Positions 19,098 through 32,300 of a DNA stretch of 52,709 bases are shown here, piece by piece. The stretch's first letter is position 1. Every line of letters starts with the position of its first letter. Both the position numbers and the translations under genes were made by a program. Under the pieces are notes generated by a model. That model was not told the DNA's origin. It searched no databases and saw only the letters and a program-made list of their open reading frames with translations. The DNA comes from Fulvivirga sp. (lineage in GTDB: Bacteria; Bacteroidota; Bacteroidia; Cytophagales; Cyclobacteriaceae), in contig JANQLQ010000143.1 of NCBI GenBank assembly GCA_028280565.1, forward strand, positions 1 through 52,709, in the 5' to 3' direction.

Positions 19098-20308
19098 TGC
19101 ATAAGCTACTGGCAATACTATCATTATCCTTAATAATTTGTTCCTGCGCGGGCGAAGAAGATGCCGATCCCGGTTCGGCAGACACTTTTGTAAAGCTTTT
19201 CGGTGGGGCTAACCTAGACGACCCGCAAGTAGTAGTGACAACCCCGGATGGGGGGTACCTGGTCTTAGCCACTACGGAAATCGATTCTGTCGAAAGGACC
19301 CTCTTCAAGATCAAACTCATAAAAGCGGACGAATTTGGGAACCAAGCCTGGCAACGTATATACCCTGGATCCAACGAAGTAAGCTATAAAGGCCGCTCAC
19401 TAGTACCCTATAATGACGGTTACTTGATAATTGGCGATCGTATAAACCCGGGAGATGAGGAGTTAGGTAGTGAGGAGGAAACTTCTTTGTTGGTCCTAGG
19501 TGTAGACCAAATGGGTGAACTTACTGACAACATATCGAATATCACACTTCCATCAGCCTCCCTGCAAGGCTATGGAATAGTGCCTACGCGCTCCGGGGAC
19601 TTAGCGGTCGTAGGAAAGATCTCTAGCGACACTACGGATAACAACATCTTCACTTCACGACTTGATGGTACAGCCCTACAAGTGATCGATGACTGTACGG
19701 CTCAATATGAGGCCAACGACGTTGACCTGGTCAAGTCCTTTTTTGAAAGGCCGGACGGAAGCCTCGCATTTGCCGGGAGCATCGCTAATGGATCCAACGG
19801 GCAAGTATTCGTTCTCCCGGGCTGCCAAGCATCGGTACTTGCAGGGCCCAGCTTAGTACCGGGCGCCACGGCTAGTTATACCGTCAATCAACTGGCAGAA
19901 ACCACCACGGGACTAGCTGTAGTGGGCACAACAAACATTAACAATAACCAAGATGTTTTCTTTGCCCGGTTGACTTCCTTAGGGGAGCAGGTATCCCTAA
20001 CCGTCTTTGACGACCTGGGACCTGCAGATGATCAAGGGCTGGCCATAACCACTGCCTCGGATGGTGGCTTCATCATCGGGGGTCTCACAGAGATCAATAC
20101 CAGCAACGAAGCAGATCTCATGATCAGGAAACTAAATTTTAGCGGCGAAGTCCAATGGACCCGTGTTTACGGCGACTTGAACGAAGAAGAAGTCCGCTTC
20201 ATCCAAGAAACCCCGGATGGCGGGTTTGTCGTCTTGGGTAAGATTGAATTCGGGGGCATAGATAATATCGTACTTCTTAAAACCGACGCACAGGGAAATA
20301 TAAACTGA
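19097..20308 (+). CDS. Lipoprotein with propeller-like repeats (403 aa)
   Basis: Predicted lipoprotein: MHKLLAILSLSLIICSCAGE has a lipobox ending at C17 (with C15 two residues before), followed by an acidic spacer EEDADPGS, compatible with surface or outer-membrane location in Bacteroidota. The rest is beta-rich and carries repeated words such as VVTTPDGGYLVLATTE, ITTASDGGFIIGGLTE and IQETPDGGFVVLGKIE, spaced as blades of a beta-propeller (delta-60/SBBP-like). I do not recognise a precise family. It overlaps the barrel gene by one base and lies 34 bp before the giant surface protein gene. A role as periplasmic or surface partner of these two is inference from position. Confidence 0.72.
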   Translation: MHKLLAILSLSLIICSCAGEEDADPGSADTFVKLFGGANLDDPQVVVTTPDGGYLVLATTEIDSVERTLFKIKLIKADEFGNQAWQRIYPGSNEVSYKGRSLVPYNDGYLIIGDRINPGDEELGSEEETSLLVLGVDQMGELTDNISNITLPSASLQGYGIVPTRSGDLAVVGKISSDTTDNNIFTSRLDGTALQVIDDCTAQYEANDVDLVKSFFERPDGSLAFAGSIANGSNGQVFVLPGCQASVLAGPSLVPGATASYTVNQLAETTTGLAVVGTTNINNNQDVFFARLTSLGEQVSLTVFDDLGPADDQGLAITTASDGGFIIGGLTEINTSNEADLMIRKLNFSGEVQWTRVYGDLNEEEVRFIQETPDGGFVVLGKIEFGGIDNIVLLKTDAQGNIN

Positions 20309-20342
20309 CCACAGGGTAAACCCGACGTCTAAAACCACAGCA

Positions 20343-23300
20343 ATGAAAAAATATAGGTTGGCTTTTTGGAAAGGTTGCATGATACAATTCAAATATGGTA
20401 TCCTCCTGCTATCCTGTATAATGAGCCATCAAGTTACAGCGCAGATCGCTACTTACTCTTTTGGAAGTTCTAGCGGTAGTGAACCAACTTTTCCCGCAGA
20501 TGCCCAGCCTTCCAACGCTTCTATAAGTGTTATGACACGAGGCCCCGGGATCACCGCACGTAACTTTGCCGGTGGTTTTAATGCAAGGCGCTGGCCTGTA
20601 GGAGGTTCTTTGGGCACCAATGATTACTATGAGTTTACTCTAACCCCGGATTGCGATTTTAGCATAACCCTTACTTCACTGGTGTTAGATGAACGTTACG
20701 ATGACATTAATGCTGATGATACTTACAACTGGGTAGTAAGATCCAGTCTCGATAACTACAGTTCTGACATTGCCGCACCCTTCATCGTCAATGCCACTAC
20801 GGCTGTCGAACCCGGGACCACCACGGGGAATGTCATTGACTTGACCGGGGGAACATTCGACAACTTGGCGCAAGCTGTCACCTTCAGGCTGTATGCTTAT
20901 AGCATGCAACGAGATGATGCCGAATGGGGTATCGACAATGTGATCTTGAACGGTTCTATCGACGCATTGACCGACCTGCACACGGTCAACTTTGAGATCG
21001 ACAACTGTGGATACGAAGCCGTAAATGCCAGCAGGGATAGCAACAATGAATACTTTCTTCGGTTTAACCGGGATAATGAAGCCTCGGGGCCGCTGTCTGC
21101 AGACCATGACTTTGCGAATGTCCCCATCACTAACATCCAAGGGGATTATTATTGGGCATTAGAACAGAACCAGGACCTTGATGCCTCTCCCAGCCAAGCC
21201 GGCCAGGTGATTTTCCCACCTGTGGCTTCGCCATTAGATGTTACTTTGTTGGATAATTTGAGTGTTACCTTTTTGATCGGGGCCCCTGGTAATAACGATG
21301 AATATAACTCAAACGATTCACTGGCAGTACAGTACACTTATAACGGGGGCACTGACTACACCACTATCGGGGCCTTCTATGGCGCCTCCAACAGCCCATT
21401 CTACCAAGATACCGACCTTGATGGAAGCGCTAACGTCTCCGGGGCCAATGAGTTGGATCGCAACTTGCGTGAATTTACTTTTAATATTCCCAAGTTTGGG
21501 CTCAACCTGAACTTAAGAGTAGTGGCCTACACCACGGCAGCAGGCGAAGAAATAGTTTTCGACAATATACGGGTACAAGGTGATCCTGATAATATAGCTC
21601 CTATCGTTTCGGCGCCGACAAATTCGCCCCAAGTCTTAAGGGAAGGCGCTACTTCCACGTCTACAGTGGCCACAAACGAACCCAGTGATATTTACTTGGT
21701 GCTCACTGGCCAGCCCGCATCCACTTTAACACAATTGCAAGATGCGGTCACTAATAATAATGGTTTCGTGGGACAGGCAAATGCTGTAGCTAATACGGCA
21801 TACACCGTGACATTACCTGCCTCGCTTAATGATGGTGTCTACGATATTGTAGCCATAGATCCTGCGGGGAATGTCTCCACTATCTTACCAGGCTGGCTCA
21901 CAGTAGATAATACAGCACCTGCAATACCTTCAAGCCTGGACCTGGACGCCTCCGATGATACCGGGTCATCGAACACCGACAATATAACGCAGGCCACTAC
22001 AGGGCTCACGATCACCGGGAATGGGGAGAACGGCTCCTCGATCACCTTGACCAGCAGTGTGGATGGGAGCTTAACAGGATCCGCTACCGTAAGTGGTGGC
22101 AGTTGGTCTATCGATGTTGATCTTAGCGATAACCAGTCACATTCGATCACTGCAGTAGCAACCGATGCTGCCGGAAATACGAGTATTGCCTCAGCTCCCA
22201 TTGTTATTATTACGGACAATACCATTGCCCCTCCAGGGACGCCAAGTTTAGATAATGCCGACGACACGGGGGCATCTGACACGGACAATGTTACGATGAC
22301 CCTCACAGGCCTGACCCTTAGCGGCAGCGGGGAAGAAAACGCAGTGGTGAATTTGTCCAGTGACATAGATGGCGCCCTAGGATCTACCACCGTGAGTGGG
22401 GGTACTTGGTCGTTAGATATTTCACTTAGTGATAACGATGTACACACGATCACGGCGATCCAACAAGACCCCGCGGGAAATACCAGCCTTGCTTCAGCTT
22501 CCTTGGTAATCACAACGGATAATATAGCCCCGGCGATACCTTCTATCTCGGGTCTTGATAATGCCGACGACACAGGTTTTTCAGATACCGATAACATTAC
22601 CCAAACTACTTCTGGGCTTACGATAGATGGTGGGGGTGAAAACGATTCCAGGATCACATTAAGCAGTGATATCGACGGAACCCTAGGAGTGCAAACGACC
22701 GTAGCCAGTACGTCCTGGACATTAGATATAACTTTAAGCGATAACCAGCTTCACAGGATCACCGCCCAAGCTACCGACCTCGCCGGGAACACCAGTATTA
22801 GCCCCACTCCTTTCGAGATCACCATTGACAACACACCCCCGGCGGCCCCTGCCCTGCTGGATTTAGACAATGCTGATGACACGGGGGTTTCTAGTATCGA
22901 TAATATTACCCAAACTACCTCCGGGCTGACCATTAGTGGGAACGGGGAAAACGGGACACGGGTAGCGCTGTCCAGTACTATCGATGGCTCTTTGCCAGGG
23001 TTTAATACCGTTGCAGTAAACTCATGGACATTGGACATTGCGTTATCCGACAATGCGGAACACAGCATTACTGCCATAGCTACTGACGCTGCCGGTAACG
23101 CGAGCACGCCCTCGGCACCCCTCATCATAAGGACGGATAACCTGTCCCCTGCTATACCGGACAATGACCTGGTACTGCTTTTAAACGGAACAGGCCAAGA
23201 AACCATAGCTTTTAGACTCGATGAGGAGCTCGGTATTTTGGAAGGAGGTGCAGCGACAGGGTTTAGCGCCAGTACCGGGGCAATTGCCTCCGCGGTTTAT

Positions 23301-26300
23301 TCAGGCAAAGGCGCTACGAATATCATTACGCTTACCAGCGTTTCCAACGGAGATTGGACAGATGCCACTACTATCAGCTACACTACGGGAAACAATGTCA
23401 CCGACCTGGCAGGGAACGAGATAAGTGCCATAGTGACACAAGGAGTAAGCACTGCTGACGTAACTTTTGACCCCGGTGATATTGCATTTACTGGCTACAA
23501 CTCGGACGGCGGCGCTTTGATAGACAACTTTTCATTCGTTCTATTGAGAGATGCCGAGGTAGGAACAAAAATACGCTTCACCGACAACGGGTACGATGGC
23601 CAGCAAGGCTTCCTGAGAAACACCGAACGGACACTGGTTTGGGAAGCTACAAGCCGGATTTTTGCAGGAACAGAGATCATTATAGATAATGATGAAAGTA
23701 CCACCGCTTACACGGTAAGCTGCACCTGCCCGGAAACTAACGGTTTGGACCTTAGCAATAATGGGGACCAAATACTAGCTTACCAAGGCTTCTCGGGCAA
23801 CCCCACGTTCATCTCGGGCATTCATATGGATGGGGACAACATAAACGGGACCACATCTTGGACGAATGACCCGGACGCAGATAACGATAACTCATCATCT
23901 TTACCCCCGGGATTGACCAATGGCACAACGGCTATCGCCTTATCCAGTCCTGAAGTGGACAATGCACGCTATAACTACAGCGTGAACACAGGGACGGTCA
24001 GTAGCCTGCTTGGTACGCTCAACGCCGCAGGGAACTGGGACACTGACAATGCCAACAGGGTGACTCTAAGTGCCGGGGATCGATATGTACTCCCGCCGGA
24101 TGTATCCTCACTGGCCCCGGCCGATGGTTCAACCACCAACGCAAGCTTATCCAATTTGACCATCACTTTTGATGATAACATAGTTGCAGGTACTTCTACT
24201 GGCAGCGGGGATATTCAATTGATCAATGTAACCGATGGTAATATCGTGGTGGATTCTTATAACCTTGGTGACCCCGAGATCAATATAACCGGGAATACAG
24301 TGACGATTGATATTAGTGGCCTAGGTGGATTATTGAACGGCAGGACTTACGAAGTCGATGTAGTGGAATGGGCCTTTGTTAACGCGGACGATAATCACAA
24401 CGTAGCCATAGACGGCTCGTCGGAATGGTCGTTCGAGGTGGACGCCGTGGCGCCGACCGTGGTCTCTATTAACCGGAATCCTGCTGTTCCGGCCAATGCT
24501 AATTTTGGGACCTCGCAATCTTCTGTATCTTACATTGTAACGTTCAGTGAAGCGATTACATCGAGCACATTAGCAGCTACAGACTTCGTCACTGCCGGTG
24601 CAGCCTCCGGGGGAACCGCCACGATCAACTCTACCATCACCGGCAGCGGGGACACGTATACAGTGACGGTTGACAATATCAACCTTTTAGGTGATTTGAC
24701 TATTAATTTCACGGGTGCAGTAGAAGATTTAGTCGGAAATATAGGCAATACCACCCGTCTCGGGGATCAATCCTTCACCATTATCAACCCAGAACCTAGC
24801 CAACAACCCACGGCTTTCAATGCTGTTCCGGGGACGGATAATTTTACGCTGGATGTATCCTGGACCGCCGGGGCAGGGGCTCAACTTGCCCAAGGTTACT
24901 TACTTTACATCATAGGACCTTCAGGCAGTTTCCCCACTAACCCTACAGATCTGATCGCCCAAACCGATGATCTTGATTTTAGCGATGATGTAGGTATTTT
25001 AAATGTAACAGGGGCTACCTCTACCTCTATTAGCGGGCTAAACTCTGCTACCCAATACAACTTCCGCCTGTTTCCCTTTACCAATAGCGGGAATCAAATT
25101 GATTACAAAACGGACGGCGTTATACTGAATGGCAATGGCACTACCAGCTCGGCACAGTTTACCAGCCTGTCTTTTACCGGCAGTGCGCCCACGGTCTCTT
25201 CATTGACCAATAGCCCCGGATCGGCAATTGATAATTTCTCTTTCACCATAACCGATGACGGCACCAACCCCACGGCAGATAACGCCCCGACCTTGATCCG
25301 GCAATTGGTCATCAACCTGGGGACGGGCAACGACATTGACTGGACTGATGCACTGGCCGGTGTAGAGCTAAGTGACGGCTCCAATACGTTCAATACCGTG
25401 ACCAACGGGGGTGACATCTCCATCAGTGACACCCAGGTTTCGTTTTCGAATATCCCCACGGGTGCCGGCCAGTTAGGAGAGGTCCCGGACAACGGTAGCA
25501 AGATCTTTAGGCTCCGTATTTGGCTAAGGAACCCTATTACGAATGCCACACTGCGCAACACACTGGACGGGTTGAACTTCGCTTTCGAGGTAAACAGCGC
25601 AAGTATCTCCTATGCCGCAGGCAGTAGCCGTCTCGCCGGAAGCCAATCCGCGAGTTCCGGGGCCGCGAATAATGCGGTTACGGTAGTTGCTACTACACTG
25701 AACTGGGAAGTTCAGCCTCCAAGTACGGTCGGGGTATTATCAACTTTTGCAACAGCGCCCGTTGTAGAAGCCGTAGACGCCAACGGGAACAGGGACTTGG
25801 ATTACTCGGGTCTCATTACTAACCTGGCCAATACCGGTGGGATCGCCATGAATAACAGTCCCGCGGCATCCCCTAACACCTTCAATACAGGGATATACAC
25901 GTTTAACATCACCCCTGCTACAGGTTTTAGCTATGGTGATGCTGGCAACGGTACCCTAACCCTGACTGCCGCCGGGCTAACAACTTCGCCACCATCAAAT
26001 GGGGTAACGGTAAGCTACTCCAACGGCACCACGATCAGCGCTGGTCCGGGGATCGAACCTCTAATCTTGGAGTCTACCCAGACTTCCATCACTATGCTAA
26101 CAGTGCCTTCTTTTGATTTTACAGTTACGGACGATGCCAGCACAACCATTGACGACCGGGTAGGTACAGATATTACCCAACTGGTGATCTCCGCGGCTGG
26201 GGGCACAAACACACTTACCGCTAACTGGGCGGATGTAATTCAGCAGGCACAGTTAGTAGAGGTAGGCAGCGGCACACCGGTAACCCAAACAGCCATAAGC

Positions 26301-29300
26301 AATAACAGCATCACCTTCGACCTCACCGCTTCCACCATCGGGAGGATCAATGATAATCAATCCAGGACCTATCGCCTATTCATAGCGCTTAGAAGCCCCA
26401 TGACAGGGGGTATGGACAATGTAATCGATAACCGGTTCATCAATTTCAGGGTCACTGACCTGCAAATTACTACGGCACCCGTTTCCAGTACGTTAGCCAC
26501 ATCCCAATCTGTACTTTCCGGGGCAACGAACAACCGGGTCAATGTAGAGGCTACCCAGCTTGCTTTTGAACAACAGCCTTCCAATACATTTGTCAATGAA
26601 ACTATGTTGCCCACGGTACGAGTAGAAGCCAATGATAACCAAGGCAACCGGGATTTGGACTATTCTGGGAACGTAACCGTCGTTTCCGACGGGTCACTCA
26701 CCTCGGCCCCGGTCACTGCGAATTTAACGAATGGAACAGCGCTTACTACCGCCATTATTCATGATGCTATAGAGTTGAACCGCAGGCTTACCGCCGCAGA
26801 AGCCATTCCAACACTCACTACCCCGAGCGTCGCCAGTACACCGTTCAATATCATTGCGGGGATCAACGAATCGGATATTGTGGCTCGTCCTTTTATGTAT
26901 ATTGAGAACATTCCTTATGTTAGTTTTACCACCACACCGGTTACGGCTAGTAATCCGAAAGTATTTGAATTTGACATTCGTGATGGTGCCAGTGGAGGTA
27001 CCGCCACAGATATAGACAGTTCGCCTACGAATGTTACTTCGCTTGAATTTACAGTAGGCAATATCGGCTTCTTATCGGAAATAGGTCTTTTTGATAGTGG
27101 TGACAATAGTATTGCAACAGGAGCTATTACCGGGAATACCGTTTCTTTCGATCTGTCGGGCAGTCCTCTTGTGATCCCGGACGATGGCATTGGAACCTAC
27201 CATTTACGGGCGGTTTTCAACACTAGCGTTATCGATAACCAACAGATCACTTTTACCGTTACAGCCGCTCAAGCCAATAACGAAGGATCTACGTTTGAAT
27301 CAGCAGATGGCGCCCCCACGGCAGGAAGTGCCGCGACAAGTTCTATTGCCGGGGATGATAACCGGGTGGAAGTAGTAGCGGATAGGTTGATATTCAACAC
27401 TATACCCAATGCTACGTTGAACACCACCTTCCTGCCTGTGATACAGGTCAACGCTTTGGATGCTTTGGATAATCGCGATCTTGATTTTGACGAGGCAATT
27501 ACTTCATATTCCAACCAAAGTACAACCCCGGCCATCTCACTAGCTACGATCAACAACCCCTCCGGGAGCTTCGCCAGTGGGGTATTCCAGTTCCCCGCTA
27601 ACTTCCAATTTACAGAAGCCGGCCAAGGGGTGACGATCACGATCGAAACCCCGAGCTTTGATGGTTCCCCAAGACCAGCGGCTGTATCCAATTCATTTGA
27701 CATTAGCTCTTCCTCTAGCTCGAACATTACACTTTCCTCACCGGTAACCCAGCCTGCTAGGATAGATTATATCAACTTCCTTTCCGGCAACATTACAGGT
27801 GCGGCCAATGCCTTCGAACTGGCCCGGTTCAGTATCAACGACGGCGGTAACGATGGCGGAACGGATATGGACGGTGCAAATACAATATTGAATGAGATCA
27901 CTTTTGACATCAGCAACCCGGATAACATCCGGAGGATCGCCATCTACGATGGTACCACGGAAGTAGCCGAAATAGCCGGGGGCGCCTCTTCCCTCACCTT
28001 TACCGGGCTGGCTTCTGACCTAGTGGCCTTAGATGATGATTCCAAAGAGTTTATCGTTTACGTCACCTTCAACCCGGCCAATGTGATCGATTTGGAAAAT
28101 CACCAGCTCATCATCATGAACGCAGTAGAGAGTGGTGGCTCCCAGTTTGAGTTTGATCAAGCGGGTATCACAGACGGAAATGGAGCGCAAACATCAACGG
28201 GGGTCAACACCATTAACGTTATCGCCACGCAATATACCTTTAGCCAACAGCCGGCAGCCATCGAAGGGGTGAATGTAGATTGGAGTAATGCGCCGGTATA
28301 CCCGGAAGTTACCGCAGAAGATGCTCAAGGCCTTACCGACTTAGAGATCAATGAGTCTATCTCATCACCGGGGACATTTGGGATTACCACTCCACCCTCT
28401 CTTTCCGGTGGAGCCTCTATAACTTGCAGCAGTTGTGCATTCTCGAACGGGGTGATGGATCTATCCAGCCTGAGATATACAAGCCCGGGAGATGGAACAT
28501 TAACCATCAACGATCTAGCCAGTCGATCCATATCTTCCGTATCCAGCAATGCCGTAGATGTGATCAATACCACCGCCACCTTGCTTACAGAAGCTAACGG
28601 TATAGTCATTCGAGATGAGCTTAACGCCGGGTCTGTAAATCAACCTATCTTCGGGTTCAGGCTGATCTCGGACCAGGACACTCCCGGGCAGCCCGTGTTG
28701 AACGCGGTCACACTACAGTTTATCAACCCGGTTGGACAGCCCATAGATATTTCGCCAGTGTTTGAGAACTTCCGGTTATTCAGTTCCCTAGACGGTAACC
28801 TGGACGTTAACTTTAGTAATACCACCAACATTACAGCAGGAATTACTGCTGGTACTGATTTCGTAACCTTCACCGGGCTAAACGAAGTGTTGGATGAAGA
28901 CGTCAGCAATCAATATTTTTATTTGGTAGTGGATCTGCAACCTGGGGCCAATAGTTCTACTCCTTCTCTGTTTGTAAGCTTAGAAGCTCCCGGCGCCGTG
29001 ATCTCCTCGGGTAGCTTCACAACTTCCCCGGGAAGCTCACTGGTGGGTAAGGCATTCACCTTTCGAGATGCCAGGAACCCTAGTATACTTAGCCTTACTC
29101 CCCCGGATAATGATGTAACTGTAAACACAAACACCCAGCTTAGTATTACCTTTGATGAGGCCGTAAGGAGTTTGGACGGGATCATCACCTTGAGAAAACA
29201 AGCTGACCCGGCATTCATTCAAAACATAGGTTCTCCAACCATTTCCGCAGATAATCGCACGTTCACCTTTACCCCTCCAAGCCCATTAGATCCTGAAGAT

Positions 29301-32300
29301 AATTATTATGTGAATATAGCGGCAGGAAATCTTAGCGCAAATACGGGTTTTCTAGATAACTCAAATAATCCATTCCCCGGCATAACAAACACTACAACAT
29401 GGAATTTTAGAACCGCAGATCTTGATCCGCCTACTATGTCTCCCATCGCTATTCATGATCTGCATGATGTGGGTTTCAATTTTTCATTGCAGATCAATGA
29501 ACAAGGTACCGTGTATTATGTAGTGGTCGATCATACCGATCCAGGGTTTGATCCACTCGACCTGGATACATTTACCGAGGTGGTAAACTACAGCATTGGA
29601 TTGGCACAAGGCTCGTTTAATGTAACCCTTCCTAACCAAGACTACACCATACAAATAGGAGAATTGACCCCGAACCAAGATTTTACCGTATACGCTATTG
29701 CCCAAGATGCCGGGAACAACCCAATGGCTTCTCCCGTAGTTTCTAATGCTGAGCGCACCGACGGCTCTTCTACCAACGGGGTGGTAGTAACAGGCCCAAG
29801 CGTGAGTACTTGCCTAGGGGAGTCACAGCCACTTACCCAGCCCATCTTGATACGAGAAGGGAATGATAATGATTTTTCTACGGTAAATGGTCCCACGGTT
29901 ACTTACACTATCGGCACCACTTCCAATGCGATAAGTTTTGATCCGAGTAAACCGCTGACCATTTCTACCCCGTCCACCTCTGACATTTCCAATGTCAGCT
30001 ATAATTTCTTGAGCAATAACAGCTTGAGAATAACTTACGATATCACGGGCACAAGCGAACGCGATTTTATACGGATAGAGGGTCTTCACCTTATTGTTAA
30101 TTCGGTAGGGGGCAATTCCTTGCTTGAACGTATCGGGGGAACAGCCGTCCACGATGGCAACTCGGAAACAGACGCCCAAGTACATGCCGATATCAGTACC
30201 ACAAACTCCTCGGTCATCGCGGACTTTATTTTCGACCCGGAAGAAATTTCTTTCAGCAACCAAGATGTCGTTAATTATGATTTGGTACCGGATCCCTCTT
30301 TGATCTTAGGAACGAATGTTTTTTCAGGCCCTGGCGTATTAGGAAATACAACAGATGGCTATCAATTCGATCCTCAAGGCGCATCCATTGGGGTAAATAC
30401 CATCGTACTATCTCACACCGACCAGTTTGGATGCATAGCTACCACCTCCCGGGCGGTGACCGTTTTTGATGGGAGTGACCCCATAGATGGACTGGCCGAT
30501 AACTATTGTGCTACACCAGACCTATCTACCCCTGATAATACTATAACGATCTTCGCAGGAGCAAAAGCTGGGTTTACCTTGGAAGAACTTACCTTAGATG
30601 TGGATGGGATAACCAACCCCGGGGACATAAGTGATCCCAACGTGCTAGTACCCAGTGGAGCCAATTGGGATTTTGATATCAACCTGGCCGGTAGTACCCT
30701 TACCCAAGACAGTATAGTTATTGTGCGGTTCAACGCAAAATATAGAAGTAATTTCAATGCCCTCGATAGTTTACTGGTGAGTAAAGAGGTTTTTATCGGG
30801 GAAACACCCTCGGTAGAATCCAGCATCTTAGGCAACGCTCCCGAAATCGAGGGTGAGTTTTGTGAGGATGGGAGCTTGATCCAGCTTAGGGGAAGGACTA
30901 CCAACCCGGGCAGACACCCTAACGGCAGCCACAGCTTTGTTTTCTCCGGCGCTAATGGTAACGGCTTAGTAGATAATTTTGATGGCTCGGCAGAAGTTGA
31001 CCCTGTACTCCGGGGAGTAGGAGCTTATGAGATCATTTATCAATTCACAAATAATACCACTACCTGTTCTAACACCGATACCCTAGGGGTGACCATCAAT
31101 CCGAAACCCGTCGCTTTATTCAACAACCCGGATAATTGCGTGGACCAGGATTATCAATTCAATGGTGAAGGTAATATTGATAACTCCATCATTACCTCGG
31201 CCACGGTAAGGGATTACGATTGGAATTTTGATGATGTGGACAATGCCGGTCCAGGTAACCCAAATACCTCTACCGAAGAGGACCCCACGCATATTTATGC
31301 CCAGGCAGGGACATATAACGTTGAGTTAACGGTGACCTCAAATGTAGGATGTAGATCAGATGTACAGGAACAACCCGTGGAGATTGGCAATAACCCGATC
31401 GTTGATTTTACTTTCCAAGGCGTAGGGTTAGGCGAGCCTACTACTTTTACGCCAAGTGTTTCGAATATCCAAGTTGGTGGCGCGGGTAATGAATTAGCTG
31501 CCTTGGCCTGGGTGATCAATGGTGTGGCAGACACTGTTTTTACGGACCAAGCGACCCCATACAATACATTATTCCCCGTGTTAGGTCAACATTTCGTGGA
31601 ACTGGTAGGTGTGAGTGACAAAAACTGCGTGGGTACCGAAAGAGACTCATTATTTATAGTCCCTATAGAAGTACTCGATGCTACCAATACTTACCAAGCG
31701 GACTTCGAACGGGGTACGGATGATTGGATCGCCTGGGGCACCAATACCTCTTGGACCGTATCTAACTCCGGTGGAACGACCATTACGAGCAGCGCAGACT
31801 TGGATGTCAATGGAAAAACAGACTTCTGGGTCACCAGTACCGGCGATTACAACCCGGATGAGATCTCATTTGTGTATAGCCCGATCTTTGATATTACGGG
31901 ACTAGACAATCCACTCCTGACGCTGAATACCTTTAGAGATGCACTGGCTGAAGACGGCGCCTTGGTAGAATACTCATTTACCGGGTTTGCTACTAACGGC
32001 ACTTCCGATTGGCAATTACTAGGCGACCTGGATGCATCAAATGGTATCGAAAACTGGTTTAATCGACGAGATATTGGCACCTTTTCCGTTGCTAACTTGA
32101 ACGATAACCCGCGGGACGAAGGATGGACAGAAAGTGATTCGCTCTGGCGCAACTCCAAACAATCGCTCACCGAGATCAAGGCCGGGGGGAACAGGTTTCA
32201 ACTGCGGATAGGTTTCATATCCAGTTCATTCGGGGATAAAACGGATGGCTTCGCCTTTGACAATGTATTCATCGGGGAAAGTACACGATCTGTGCTGATT

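Noticed and set aside
21905-23134. Regular 306-nt repeats considered as a CRISPR or satellite array
   Set aside because: They are in-frame repeats encoding Ig-like domains, diverged at DNA level, with no short identical repeat plus spacers.
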